From assembly GCF_034718895.1 (NCBI RefSeq), contig NZ_JAYERP010000001.1:1550001-1614000 (forward strand): a DNA stretch of 64,000 nucleotides. Direction: 5' to 3'. Source of the stretch: Paenibacillus phoenicis (GTDB lineage Bacteria; Bacillota; Bacilli; Paenibacillales; Paenibacillaceae). The notes beneath the pieces were generated by a model. It did not search any database. It saw only the letters and a program-made list of their open reading frames with translations, and had not been told where the DNA came from. Position 1 is the first letter of the stretch, and each line of letters opens with the position of its first letter. The position numbers and the translations under genes are program-made. This document shows positions 35,234 through 44,039 of this stretch, piece by piece.

Positions 35234-36364
35234 ATGTCCGAATCCGCATTGCGGCGTACGCCGCTCTATCCCGGATATGCGCGTTATGAAGGAGTCCGCT
35301 GTATCGATTTCGGCGGTTGGGAGCTGCCGGTGCAGTTCAGCGGCATCCAGAAAGAGCACGAAGCCGTGCGCGAGCGCGCCGGTCTGTTTGACGTATCGCA
35401 TATGGGCGAATTTTTCGTGGAGGGCCCTGAGTCGGAACGCTTTTTGCAACACATGACAACCAACGACGTGACTCTGCTTCAGCCGGGGAAAGCCCAATAC
35501 ACCTTGCTCTGCTATCCCGATGGCGGCGTGGTGGACGATCTGTTGATCTATCAACTGGATGAAGGCAAGTACATGCTGGTGGTCAACGCCTCGAATATTG
35601 AAAAAGACTGGGACTGGCTGCAGCAGCACCTTCCTGCTGAAGGTGTAACCATGCGGAACGCATCCGACGAGACGGCGTTGCTTGCCGTTCAAGGGCCGCT
35701 GGCCGCCTCCCTCCTCTCCCCTCTTAGCGAAGGGGAGGATCCAGGGGCCTTGCGTCCGTTCACATTTATCCGGGAAGCGCGGATTGCCGGCATACCTGCC
35801 TTGCTGTCCAGAACCGGGTATACCGGCGAGGACGGATTTGAGTTGTATGTAGCAGCCGAGCAAGCGCAAGCGCTTTGGGACATACTGATGGAGGCCGGGG
35901 AGAGCCATGGCCTTCTCCCGGCCGGGCTGGGCGCTAGAGATACGCTGCGCTTCGAAGCTTGCCTGCCTCTGTACGGCCAGGAATTGGGACCTGAGATCAC
36001 CCCGCTCGAAGCGGGCTTAAACCGATTCGTGAAGCTGGAGCAAGGCGACTTCATCGGCCGCGATGCATTGATCAAACAACGGGATGAAGGCATCCCTCGC
36101 CGCCTCGTCGGCCTGGAGATGATCGATCGCGGGATTCCGCGTACGCATTACCCGGTGTTTGCCGAAGGCTCTGAGGAACCGATCGGAGAAGTCACGACAG
36201 GCACGCAATCGCCTACCCTGAAAAAAAACCTCGGGATGGCGATCCTCACCAACCGCTATACCAAACCCGGCACGATTGTGGAGGTCGACATCCGCGGCAA
36301 GCGGCTGAAGGCCAAGGTCGTCCCGCTGCCGTTCTATCGCCGAAACCCTGCCGCCAAGCGGTGA
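35234..36364 (+). CDS. gcvT: Glycine cleavage system T protein (aminomethyltransferase)
   Basis: Moves the methylene group from aminomethyl-lipoyl H protein to tetrahydrofolate, releasing ammonia; 376 aa. Family landmarks: [34 protein letters not shown], and [13 protein letters not shown] with the folate-binding Glu, plus [23 protein letters not shown] 35234 was chosen with GAGGTG 6 nt upstream; in-frame ATGs at 35186 and 35228 lack spacing or site. First gene of the riboswitch operon. Confidence 0.96.
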   Translation: MSESALRRTPLYPGYARYEGVRCIDFGGWELPVQFSGIQKEHEAVRERAGLFDVSHMGEFFVEGPESERFLQHMTTNDVTLLQPGKAQYTLLCYPDGGVVDDLLIYQLDEGKYMLVVNASNIEKDWDWLQQHLPAEGVTMRNASDETALLAVQGPLAASLLSPLSEGEDPGALRPFTFIREARIAGIPALLSRTGYTGEDGFELYVAAEQAQALWDILMEAGESHGLLPAGLGARDTLRFEACLPLYGQELGPEITPLEAGLNRFVKLEQGDFIGRDALIKQRDEGIPRRLVGLEMIDRGIPRTHYPVFAEGSEEPIGEVTTGTQSPTLKKNLGMAILTNRYTKPGTIVEVDIRGKRLKAKVVPLPFYRRNPAAKR

Positions 36365-36383
36365 AAGGAGAACACGAAATCAG

Positions 36384-37748
36384 ATGCTAAAACATCGTTA
36401 TTTGCCGTTAACCGAACAAGACCAAGCGGAAATGCTGCAAACGATCGGCGCAAGCTCCGTCCAAGAGCTGTTCAAGGACATTCCGGAGAGCATTCGCATT
36501 CAAGGTGAACTCCCGGTATCCCCTCGTTTAGACGAATACGCGCTGACCCGCCACTTAGCAGAACTTGCCGGTCGTAATGCCGACACCGACCGATTCACCA
36601 GCTTTCTTGGTGCCGGGATTTATGACCATCACATTCCTTCCGTCATTCAGCACGTCGTGTCCCGTTCGGAATTTTATACCGCGTACACGCCGTATCAGCC
36701 GGAAATTAGCCAAGGCGAGCTGCAGGCGATTTTCGAATTCCAGTCGTACATCTGCGAGCTGACCGGACTGAAGGTCGCCAATGCCAGCATGTACGACGGA
36801 GCTACCGCTTTAGCCGAAGCCGGCAACCTGGCCGCGGCTGCCACCAGACGCAAACAGCTTGTCGTCTCCCGCACCGTCCATCCGGAAGCACGCGAGGTGC
36901 TCGCCACCTACGCTCACGGTCTGAATCTGGAGATCGTTGAGGTTGGCTGGGAGCAAGGCGTAATTGATCGTGAGGCGCTTGCTGCGGCCGTCACCAAGGA
37001 CACCGCTGCCGTCTTGATCCAGAACCCGAACTTCTTTGGCTCCCTGGAGGATCTTCGTGCCATCGGCGAACTGGCCCATGCCCAAGGGAGCTTGCTGATC
37101 GTCAGCAGTAATCCGCTCGCACTTGGCTTGCTGGAAGCGCCGGGCAAGCTTGGAGCCGACATCGTCGTTGGCGACGCCCAGCCGCTGGGGCTGGCTCCTT
37201 CCTTCGGCGGACCAACCTGCGGTTTCTTCGCCGTATCGGAAGCGCATATGCGCCGGATCCCCGGCCGGATCGTCGGGCAGACCACCGATCGCAACGGCAA
37301 GCGCGGGTTCGTCTTGACACTGCAAGCCCGTGAGCAGCATATCCGCCGCGAGAAAGCAACCTCCAACATCTGCTCCAACCAGGCCCTGCTTGCCTTGGCT
37401 GCCTCTGTCTACTTATCCGTGATGGGCAAGCAAGGAATGGCCGAAGTTGCGGAGCTGAATTTGCAGAAAAGCCATTATGCCAAACAGGTGTTCACCGCCA
37501 TCCCTGGCGTAAGCGCCGCTTTTGAGTCGCCGTTCTTCAACGAGTTTGTGCTTCGGCTGCCGGAGGGCACCGACCCGGCTCAGTTGCAGCGGGATCTGCT
37601 TAACGCCGGGTTTATCGGCGGGTACGATCTGGGACGCAGCTATCCCGAACTCGCCGGCCATCTGCTGATCGCCGTGACGGAGAAGCGCAGCAAAGCAGAA
37701 ATTGACCAATTCGCCCGCGTACTGGAGGAATCAATATGCTCGAAATAA
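36384..37748 (+). CDS. gcvPA: Glycine dehydrogenase (decarboxylating) subunit 1
   Basis: Non-PLP-binding half of the split P protein, 454 aa, which pairs with GcvPB to decarboxylate glycine. Landmarks: [38 protein letters not shown] in pieces, and [21 protein letters not shown] is 13 nt from the ATG, longer than usual. It starts 19 nt after gcvT and overlaps gcvPB by 13 nt, so the two P subunits are translationally coupled. Confidence 0.97.
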   Translation: MLKHRYLPLTEQDQAEMLQTIGASSVQELFKDIPESIRIQGELPVSPRLDEYALTRHLAELAGRNADTDRFTSFLGAGIYDHHIPSVIQHVVSRSEFYTAYTPYQPEISQGELQAIFEFQSYICELTGLKVANASMYDGATALAEAGNLAAAATRRKQLVVSRTVHPEAREVLATYAHGLNLEIVEVGWEQGVIDREALAAAVTKDTAAVLIQNPNFFGSLEDLRAIGELAHAQGSLLIVSSNPLALGLLEAPGKLGADIVVGDAQPLGLAPSFGGPTCGFFAVSEAHMRRIPGRIVGQTTDRNGKRGFVLTLQAREQHIRREKATSNICSNQALLALAASVYLSVMGKQGMAEVAELNLQKSHYAKQVFTAIPGVSAAFESPFFNEFVLRLPEGTDPAQLQRDLLNAGFIGGYDLGRSYPELAGHLLIAVTEKRSKAEIDQFARVLEESICSK

Positions 37749-39253
37749 AAGAGACGACGAAATCCGATGAACTGTTGATTTTTGAGCGCAGCCGCCCTGG
37801 GCGGATCGGCTATTCTCTGCCGGAATGCGACGTTCCGACCGTCCCGAAGGAAGATCTCGTGCCGCAGGGCATGCTGCGGAGCGAAGGCCTCGCTTTTCCC
37901 GAAGTTTACGAGGTGGACGTGATTCGGCATTATACCGCGTTGTCCCGCCGGAATTTCGGGGTGGACAACGGCTTTTATCCGCTGGGCTCCTGTACGATGA
38001 AGTACAATCCGAAGGTCAATGAGGACGTCGCGCGTTACCCCGGTTTGGCGAAAATCCATCCTTACCAGCCGGAGGAAAGCGTACAAGGGGCACTCGAGCT
38101 GATGTACCGCCTGCAGCAGGATTTGGCCGGACTCACCGGCATGGACGCGGTGACGCTGCAGCCGGCGGCTGGAGCCCATGGTGAATGGACCGGCTTGATG
38201 ATGATCCGCGCCTACCACGAAAGCCGCGGCGAGAAACGCACCAAGGTGATCGTGCCGGACTCTTCGCACGGCACGAACCCGGCCAGCGCCTCGGTCGCCG
38301 GCTTCGAGACGGTGACCATCCCTTCCACCAAGCGCGGCATGGTGGACCTGGACGCGCTGCGCGCTGCCGTTGGCGAGGACACGGCTGCGCTGATGCTCAC
38401 CAACCCGAACACGCTGGGCTTGTTCGAGGAACAGATCCTGGAGATCGCCGACATCGTGCACGAAGCCGGCGGATTGCTGTATTATGACGGCGCGAACTCC
38501 AACGCCATCATGGGGATCGCCCGCCCCGGCGACATGGGCTTTGACGTGGTGCACCTCAACCTGCACAAAACGATGAGCACCCCGCATGGCGGCGGAGGTC
38601 CGGGCGCCGGTCCAGTTGGCGTCAAGGAGCGGCTGATTCCGTTTCTGCCTGAACCGAGGATCGTCAAAGACGAATCCGGACGGTATACCATCCGCGGCGC
38701 ACGTTCCGAAGAGGCAGCAGGTGGCGCCACGAGCGGATCGGCCAGCTCGATTGGCCGGGTGAAAGCTTTTTACGGCAACTTTGGTATCCTCGTCCGCGCG
38801 TATGCGTACATCCGCAGCTTAGGTCCCGATGGACTCCGCCAAGTCTCGGAAAATGCCGTGTTAAACGCCAACTATATGATGAAGCGTTTAGCGCCTTATT
38901 ACGAGCTGCCGTACCCGGATCAACTGTGCAAGCACGAATTCGTGATGTCCGGCAGCGGGCTGGCGAAATACGGCATCCGCACGCTGGACGTCGCCAAGCG
39001 GCTGCTGGATTTCGGCTATCATCCGCCAACCATCTACTTCCCGCTGAACGTAGAGGAATGCATTATGATTGAGCCGACGGAAACCGAAAGCAAGGAAACG
39101 CTGGACGGCTTTATCGACGTCATGATCGCCATCGCGAAGGAAGCCGAAACGAATCCGGAAATGCTGCGGAGCGCCCCGCACACCACCCCGGTGACGCGCC
39201 TGGACGAAACCGGCGCCGCCCGGAAGCCGGTGCTGAACTGTGCTTGCGGCTAA
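37736..39253 (+). CDS. gcvPB: Glycine dehydrogenase (decarboxylating) subunit 2
   Basis: PLP-binding half of the split glycine decarboxylase, 505 aa. The PLP Lys is in [17 protein letters not shown]; other marks are [31 protein letters not shown] in pieces and [16 protein letters not shown] lies 7 nt before the ATG, inside the end of gcvPA. Last gene of the operon, followed by a strong terminator. The L protein (lipoamide dehydrogenase) is not in the window. Confidence 0.97.
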   Translation: MLEIKETTKSDELLIFERSRPGRIGYSLPECDVPTVPKEDLVPQGMLRSEGLAFPEVYEVDVIRHYTALSRRNFGVDNGFYPLGSCTMKYNPKVNEDVARYPGLAKIHPYQPEESVQGALELMYRLQQDLAGLTGMDAVTLQPAAGAHGEWTGLMMIRAYHESRGEKRTKVIVPDSSHGTNPASASVAGFETVTIPSTKRGMVDLDALRAAVGEDTAALMLTNPNTLGLFEEQILEIADIVHEAGGLLYYDGANSNAIMGIARPGDMGFDVVHLNLHKTMSTPHGGGGPGAGPVGVKERLIPFLPEPRIVKDESGRYTIRGARSEEAAGGATSGSASSIGRVKAFYGNFGILVRAYAYIRSLGPDGLRQVSENAVLNANYMMKRLAPYYELPYPDQLCKHEFVMSGSGLAKYGIRTLDVAKRLLDFGYHPPTIYFPLNVEECIMIEPTETESKETLDGFIDVMIAIAKEAETNPEMLRSAPHTTPVTRLDETGAARKPVLNCACG

Positions 39254-39267
39254 GCCCAAACAAACAT

Positions 39268-39306
39268 AAAAGAGATGCTGCTAGATGGCAGCATCTCTTG
39301 TTTTTT
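39268..39306. terminator. Bidirectional terminator between gcvPB and uppP
   Basis: A perfect 11-bp stem AGAGATGCTGC/GCAGCATCTCT (39271-39298), followed by TGTTTTTT on the plus strand and TTTTATG on the minus strand. Confidence 0.9.
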
Positions 39307-39315
39307 GCATACAAC

Positions 39316-40170
39316 TTAGAAATAAACAACCCAGATCACAAGCGCCAGCAAAATGCGGTACACCGCAAACGGCACCAGCTTGATGCGGTCGATCAGCTTC
39401 AGGAAAAACCGGATCGCCAACAACGCAAACACGAAGGCGCTGATAAAACCGACTACAAAGAACGGCAGCGCATCGATCGTAAAGTATTCCAGGTTCTTCA
39501 CCAGTGAAATCAAGCTGGCCCCGGCCATGATGGGAACAGCCATGATAAAGGTGAAATCGGCCGCCGCCCGGTGGCTCAAACCAAGCAGCACCCCGCCGGA
39601 AATCGTCGAACCCGAACGGGAGAAGCCCGGCCAGATCGACAGACATTGGAACAACCCGATCCCCAGCGCCTGCCTGTACGTAATTTGGTCGACGGTCTCC
39701 ACGCTTGCGCGCTTTGGCGCGAACCGGTCGGCGGCGATCATCAGCAGCGCCCCAATCACCAGTCCAATCAACACCGTTGCGGTGGAAAACAGGTGCTCAT
39801 CGATAAAATCCTCAAACAACACGCCAAGAATTCCGGCAGGAATCAACCCAACAATCACCTGCATCAGCTTCAACCGTGGTCCGCCCTGTCCGGCTGTTGC
39901 TGCCCCTTTGGCCCTCCCCGGCATCCAGCGCGACAGCCCCAGCAAATCGATAAATCGGTTGCGGAACACGACCAGGACGGCTAAAATCGAGCCGAGTTGA
40001 ATCACGACTTTAAACGTGTTCGCCACATACTTTGAACCGAGCAACTCCCCGGTTTTCAGCCACATATCATCCACAATGATCATATGCCCTGTGGAGGACA
40101 CCGGCGCAAACTCCGTGAGTCCCTCCACCAGGCCAAGAATAATCGCTTTTATGAGTTCCAACAAGTTCAT
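39316..40170 (-). CDS. uppP: Undecaprenyl-diphosphate phosphatase (BacA type)
   Basis: Membrane phosphatase that recycles undecaprenyl pyrophosphate to the monophosphate carrier for wall synthesis, and a known bacitracin-resistance gene when overexpressed. 284 aa, about eight TM helices. The two BacA motifs are present: EGLTEFAPVSSTGHM near the N terminus and PGFSRSGSTISGG in the second half. AAGGAG is about 11 nt from the ATG. It is 15 nt downstream of the DedA gene and near a decayed Bce-type module, which would also have dealt with bacitracin-like drugs. Confidence 0.96.
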   Translation of the reverse strand: MNLLELIKAIILGLVEGLTEFAPVSSTGHMIIVDDMWLKTGELLGSKYVANTFKVVIQLGSILAVLVVFRNRFIDLLGLSRWMPGRAKGAATAGQGGPRLKLMQVIVGLIPAGILGVLFEDFIDEHLFSTATVLIGLVIGALLMIAADRFAPKRASVETVDQITYRQALGIGLFQCLSIWPGFSRSGSTISGGVLLGLSHRAAADFTFIMAVPIMAGASLISLVKNLEYFTIDALPFFVVGFISAFVFALLAIRFFLKLIDRIKLVPFAVYRILLALVIWVVYF

Positions 40171-40185
40171 TTCCTAGGTTTCTCC

Positions 40186-40821
40186 TTATCTCTCTATTTT
40201 GATGTTGCCGCTTTGCTCCTTTTTTCTCCGGCGCAGCCAGAGAAAGCCCACCAACAGCACACCTAAAGCAATAACCGCATAGGCGATGTGGGAATACACG
40301 TCCATAAAGGCGACGATTTCTGACCAGGAACCCCCTACCGCTGCACCAAGCAAGACAAGCGCCACGTTCCAAATGAGCGTCCCGATCGTGGTGAACAGCA
40401 AGAACAGGCCAAATTTCATTTTCGACATGCCGGCAGGGATGGAGATCAAGCTGCGAATCAGCGGGACCATCCGGCAGAACAGCACCGTCCGATAGCCATA
40501 CCGATCAAACCAGGCATCCGCGCGGCGGACGTCTTCTTTTTTCAGGCGCAAGAACCTGCCGTAACGATCGATCCACCCTTCCAATCGGTCAACGTTCACC
40601 AGATATCCGATCCCGTACAGGATCACGGCGCCAAACACCGAACCCAGCGTCGAGAAGACGATAACCCCTGCCGGCGTTAAGCTCGTATAGGTGGTCATAA
40701 ATCCGCCAAATGTTAAGATCACCTCTGACGGAATCGGGGGAAATACGTTTTCCAGGGCAATCAGCAGGAAGACGCCAAAATAGCCAAACCTCTCCATAAA
40801 GTCTGTAATCCAGTTCTCCAC
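40186..40821 (-). CDS. DedA family membrane protein
   Basis: Polytopic protein of 211 aa, DedA/SNARE-associated domain, about five TM or re-entrant helices. It shows the family motifs LENVFPPIPSEVIL (acidic residue and Pro cluster) and FCRMVPLIRSLISIPAGMSKM with the conserved Arg residues. Recent work on the family points to scrambling or recycling of undecaprenyl phosphate and phospholipids, which would suit its operon partner uppP; that functional link is inferred. GTG start with GGAGG at 6 nt. The C terminus is short and basic. Confidence 0.9.
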   Translation of the reverse strand: MENWITDFMERFGYFGVFLLIALENVFPPIPSEVILTFGGFMTTYTSLTPAGVIVFSTLGSVFGAVILYGIGYLVNVDRLEGWIDRYGRFLRLKKEDVRRADAWFDRYGYRTVLFCRMVPLIRSLISIPAGMSKMKFGLFLLFTTIGTLIWNVALVLLGAAVGGSWSEIVAFMDVYSHIAYAVIALGVLLVGFLWLRRRKKEQSGNIKIER

Positions 40822-40838
40822 GTTGTACCTCCAGTATT

Positions 40839-41280
40839 TTAGCGAATCGCTTTTTTGACGTTGCGTAAGTATCGGGACCGAATAAAGAAGAAGTAGACCA
40901 CTTGCACCAGCAAAAAGCTAGCCAAGATCAACACCGTCTGCCAAGCGACAGAGAAGTTAAACAAGTTTTGCATGGCCTTAAACGCAAACAGGCTATGAAT
41001 AATGGCCAGCGCCATCGGCACGAAGAACAACAGTCCCGCCTGGCGGGAAATGATCCGCGCAAGTTCGCCAGACCGCGGGTGATCTCCGGAGCATCCACGT
41101 AAAACCCGGTGAACCGGTCCATACGCACCCCTCCGCCCTCCTCCGCCGAAGCCGCCATGCGCCGTTCCAACAAGGCATCACTGACCACCAGCCCGGAGAA
41201 CGAACCCTCCCGATCGCCGGCGGTGATCGTTAGATTCTCGGGGATGGCGACATGCTGTGTAACGCCGATCTCGCGGACCT
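40839..41280 (-). pseudogene. Truncated BceB-like (FtsX family) permease remnant
   Basis: C-terminal part of a Bce-type ABC permease in two frames. From about 41275 to 41065 the frame reads KVREIGVTQHVAIPENLTI and ALLERRMAAS...RFTGFYVDAP, like the large extracytoplasmic domain and lower TM region. After a shift near 41065, RSGELARIISRQAG and LLFFVPMALAIIHSLFAFKA form the last two TM helices, to the stop at 40839. Most of the N-terminal permease is missing. It follows directly on the broken response regulator. Confidence 0.75.
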
Positions 41281-41453
41281 TCAGCTGCCATCACCTGGTC
41301 CATCTTCCCTTCACGTGCCGACAAGAACACGATTGGACAGGTCGATAAGTTGCGGATCTGGCGACACCAATAGTAGCCGTCGTATTTCGGCAGGTTGACA
41401 TCCAGCAGCTCTACTAGCGGCTTGTCGTCTTCCGCAATATAGATTTTGAACAT
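41281..41453 (-). pseudogene. Truncated BceR-like response regulator remnant
   Basis: Starts normally at ATG 41453 behind AAGGAG with MFKIYIAEDD, then about 40 codons are missing, so that the next residues KPLVELL run straight into DVNLPKYDGYYWCRQIRNLS (phospho-Asp region) and PIVFLSAREGKMDQVM. The frame is lost at about 41281, where permease-like sequence begins. The DNA-binding domain, the BceS-type kinase, the BceA-type ATPase and most of the permease are gone, so this is the scar of a deleted bacitracin-type sensing and export module. Confidence 0.8.
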
Positions 41454-41519
41454 AACGTTTCTCCTTATTCTAGCAATCCCACTCCCAGCATTGTAGCAAA
41501 TATCGCCCCCAGAAATAAA

Positions 41520-41556
41520 ATAGAGAGGCTTAGCCGTGAAGCTGTCACCTCTCATA
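41520..41556 (-). terminator. Probable terminator after the triplicated membrane protein
   Basis: GAGAGG...CCTCTC with inner AGC/GCT pairing, followed on the minus strand by TATTTTATTT. It lies about 20 nt past the stop at 41571. Confidence 0.55.
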
Positions 41557-41570
41557 TCGTCATCTAAGTG

Positions 41571-42662
41571 TTAGATTTCCTCGTCGCTCCAAAGCATATT
41601 CCGCCGTTTCGGCCGGGCGAGCAGTTTGATTCCCCCGCCGATCAGCAGGACGGCGACGATCGTGGGCCGGAGGTATTTTTCAATTCGAGAATAGATGTGA
41701 AGCTCAGGGAAATGGGTATCCAGTATCGGAACGATCAGTTCCATCCCAACGAAATAGATTCCTAGCAGAATAAGCGCAATGCCAAGCCAATGCTGGTATT
41801 CGCCGCGGGTTTCCATGAGCGGCCGATCCTCCATCGGCAAGATACCGTACCGGCTCGTCTGCTGCAGGCCGTCAAAGAAGCAATAGAACCAGATGATCGG
41901 GATGATGAATAAAAACACCGATAACCGCAGCACGTCAATGACGTAAAAGCTGCCCAGAAACAGGGCCATCATCTGCAGGCCGCGTTTCTGCAGCCCGAGG
42001 TACATTTGACCTGCCCCAGGAAATGCAGACAGCATCGTCGCCAGCACCTTGCTGCGCCGCCCCTCAATTCGGCCGGCCTCCCAATCGTCAAAGGGGGTTC
42101 GGTCAACAAGCGGCTCCCCCGCCAATTTTCGGTGCACCAGCTGCACTGCGTCGAACATGCTGTACAGCCAAATGATCGGCAACAAACCAAGGAACAGTAA
42201 AAATACCGATTCATGCGTAATTCCAGTCACAAAGAACATCATCGTGATCAAGCCGAAAAAGGCGATCAAAAATGAAAGCCCCCGCTGCATGAGTCCCAGC
42301 TGAAAATGGCCCAAGCCTGGCACAAACGACAGCAGAATGGTAAAGAATTTCTCCGACTCTCTTCCTTCGCCGGTCATCTGCCGAACATGCTCCCGGTAAG
42401 CCCGTTCCTCCGGCGTTTCTCGAAGCATGATGATCAGTAGATCAAACATCGAGAACAGCCATAAGATGGCGGCGGCGATCAGCGTGAGTATGGCGAGGTC
42501 ATCGCTATGCGCGGCGATTGAAACGGCGAATCCAAAAAATATCCCGCCGAAGAACAGGATCGGGTACGTGATTCCCCTTCCTTTTTTGCCCCAGTAGAGA
42601 TGCCCCACACCGGGGATGAAGTTTAACAGTAAAGCTAGCAGTCGATTTCGCTCATACGGCAT
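41571..42662 (-). CDS. Polytopic membrane protein with three internal repeats, in an ECF sigma operon
   Basis: Unrecognised as a named protein; 363 aa with about nine or ten TM helices. Three homologous units (about 1-100, 101-200, 201-285) each begin with an amphipathic start and a P-G-x-G motif (LNFIPGVGHLYWGKKGRG, LSFVPGLGHFQLGLMQRG, LSAFPGAGQMYLGLQKRG) and end in a (F/Y)(S/C)(M/F)FD motif (LFSMFDLL, LYSMFDAV, FYCFFDGL). After the third unit two more helices (LGIALILLGIYFVGMEL, VAVLLIGGGIKLLARPKR) resemble the LiaF/LiaI-type TM hairpin. It is third in an operon behind an ECF sigma factor and an anti-sigma factor. GGAAGAG lies 5 nt from the ATG. A role in envelope stress sensing is a guess from context. 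Confidence 0.75.
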   Translation of the reverse strand: MPYERNRLLALLLNFIPGVGHLYWGKKGRGITYPILFFGGIFFGFAVSIAAHSDDLAILTLIAAAILWLFSMFDLLIIMLRETPEERAYREHVRQMTGEGRESEKFFTILLSFVPGLGHFQLGLMQRGLSFLIAFFGLITMMFFVTGITHESVFLLFLGLLPIIWLYSMFDAVQLVHRKLAGEPLVDRTPFDDWEAGRIEGRRSKVLATMLSAFPGAGQMYLGLQKRGLQMMALFLGSFYVIDVLRLSVFLFIIPIIWFYCFFDGLQQTSRYGILPMEDRPLMETRGEYQHWLGIALILLGIYFVGMELIVPILDTHFPELHIYSRIEKYLRPTIVAVLLIGGGIKLLARPKRRNMLWSDEEI

Positions 42663-42707
42663 ATGTTCTCTTCCTTTCCTCTATCATTCCTATGAAATAT
42701 TGATTTG

Positions 42708-43148
42708 TTATCGTTGCCAGCCGTCAAGCCAGCCGGTTGTCGCCTTCATCATCCGTTCGCTCAGGGAGGATGAATTCGGACGATTCATCAGTTGATTGCT
42801 CGTTACCGCGATATGATCGAAAACACCGCTGCCAAGCAGCAACGCTGTCAATGTCGCCGCAATCACATAGTGCAGCAGCGGATGGCGACTCCAGGTTCTG
42901 CGGCTGCTGGTTCGCGCCTTAATCTCCCTTGCATGCGGAAGCTGCTCTATGATCGATTGCCGATAGGCTTCTTCATCCTTTGGTCCCGGAAGCTCGCTTT
43001 CCAAGGAGGATAGTGCAGCAGCATAATCGGTAAAGGCCGCCTCATCCCCTTGCAGCAAGGCTTCCAAGCGCGACTCCGTGTTCGCATCCAGTTCGCCGCA
43101 TATATAACTGCGCCATAACGCCAAATTCTCTGGGTTTTGTTGGCTCAT
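42708..43148 (-). CDS. Probable membrane-anchored anti-sigma factor
   Basis: A 146-aa protein: cytoplasmic N-terminal part (about 1-88) with a short ZAS-like helical region (LALWRSYICGELDANTESRLE), then one TM helix (about 91-109; LLHYVIAATLTALLLGSGVF) and a short outer tail. The ATG overlaps the sigma factor stop (ATGA), GGGAGG is 7 nt upstream, and the pairing is typical of sigma/anti-sigma genes. Only one Cys is seen in the expected zinc region, so it is not a full HxxxCxxC zinc-binding type. Function is inferred from position and topology. Confidence 0.72.
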   Translation of the reverse strand: MSQQNPENLALWRSYICGELDANTESRLEALLQGDEAAFTDYAAALSSLESELPGPKDEEAYRQSIIEQLPHAREIKARTSSRRTWSRHPLLHYVIAATLTALLLGSGVFDHIAVTSNQLMNRPNSSSLSERMMKATTGWLDGWQR

Positions 43149-43693
43149 CCCCAATCCTCCCTTGACCAGTGCTCGCGAATATAGGCCCTTGCCCGGTACA
43201 GCTTCGATTCCACCGTTTTCACCGCCACTCCTAACTCTGCGGCGATTTGCTCATGACTTTTGCCTTCCAGGTAAAATTTCGTGACGATCTGGCGATGCCC
43301 CGCCGGAAGCGCAGCAATTCTTTGACGGACCTCCACCGTCCGCTCGGCATCGATTAACCCAAACAAGTTGCCTTCATCCGAATCCGTTGCGTGCAGGTCC
43401 AGATCCGCCGGGTCCCAATGCTCTTCCTTGCGCCGGTCCCTCTTCCGCTTGATGTCGATCGACTTGTTGACGGCGATCCGGGTCATCCAGGTCTTGAGAC
43501 CTTGAGAGCGATACTCCGGGAGAGATTTATAGATTTGCAGGAAGGTTTCCTGCGCAGCATCCTCTGCTTCCTTCGCATCATGTAGCACCGAATAGGCTAC
43601 CCGGTACACATAGGTCCCATATTCCTGGACCAGCCACGGAAAGACGCTGCGATCTCCCTGCTGAAATCTTAGAACAAACGATCTTTCATCAAT
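43145..43693 (-). CDS. ECF-type RNA polymerase sigma factor
   Basis: Extracytoplasmic-function sigma factor of about 182 aa. Region 2 reads WLVQEYGTYVYRVAYSVLHD, AEDAAQETFLQIYKSL and TWMTRIAVNKSIDIKRKRDR; region 4 reads LPAGHRQIVTKFYLEGKSHE and VAVKTVESKLYRARAYIRE. The start is odd: the only strong ribosome binding site (GGAGGAGGGG, 43700-43709) points with normal spacing to an ATT at 43693, and the next in-frame start codon upstream is a GTG at 43747 without a site. It overlaps the anti-sigma gene by 4 nt. Target promoters are unknown; envelope stress is the usual job of such sigma/anti-sigma pairs. Confidence 0.9.
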   Translation of the reverse strand: MDERSFVLRFQQGDRSVFPWLVQEYGTYVYRVAYSVLHDAKEAEDAAQETFLQIYKSLPEYRSQGLKTWMTRIAVNKSIDIKRKRDRRKEEHWDPADLDLHATDSDEGNLFGLIDAERTVEVRQRIAALPAGHRQIVTKFYLEGKSHEQIAAELGVAVKTVESKLYRARAYIREHWSREDWG

Positions 43694-43932
43694 AACTCTC
43701 CCCTCCTCCCAACATATTGACGACGGTTGTCCGCCCTGCCCCTGCACACTATTTGAAAAAACGTTTGAACCCGCAAAAGTGCTACAAACTACCGAAAATG
43801 AAATCAATGTCATAAAATATTACATTGAATTTGGATATTTTAAATATTTTAAAACAACTGTCGTGATCAACATAGAAAGTGTAAATGCTTGATATTCATA
43901 GGTTTAAGCGTTTTATTCGCCTTTCAACTCGT

Positions 43933-43962
43933 TTGTCAATATACATGACATCAAACTATAAT
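43933..43962 (+). promoter_or_regulatory. Asparaginase promoter
   Basis: -35 TTGTCA (43933-43938), 18-bp spacer, -10 TATAAT (43957-43962). Predicted start near 43969, giving a leader of about 70 nt. Confidence 0.7.
43934..43950. promoter_or_regulatory. TnrA/GlnR-type nitrogen control box
   Basis: TGTCA-N7-TGACA matches the Bacillales nitrogen-regulator consensus TGTNA-N7-TNACA at every fixed position. It covers the -35 and part of the spacer of the asparaginase promoter, a position that suggests repression when nitrogen is plentiful (GlnR-like) rather than TnrA-type activation. Confidence 0.7.
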
Positions 43963-44039
43963 TTCTCTCAAGTTAACGAATTTTGCGTCAGGTTTAATTA
44001 CATATCGTTAACTAAAAAAACATCTTGGAGGTTGATGGA

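Larger units (their letters stand above)
43694..44039. promoter_or_regulatory. Divergent regulatory region between sigma factor and asparaginase
   Basis: Stretch of about 345 nt without a gene. On the asparaginase side it holds a promoter, a TnrA/GlnR-type box and inverted GTTAACGA (43972-43979) / TCGTTAAC (44005-44012) arms. On the sigma side it is AT-rich; no clear ECF-type autoregulatory promoter was recognised. Confidence 0.5.

Noticed and set aside
37640-38587. 315-codon open frame antisense to gcvPB
   Set aside because: Shadow of a highly conserved gene; the translation is His/Arg-rich without domains.
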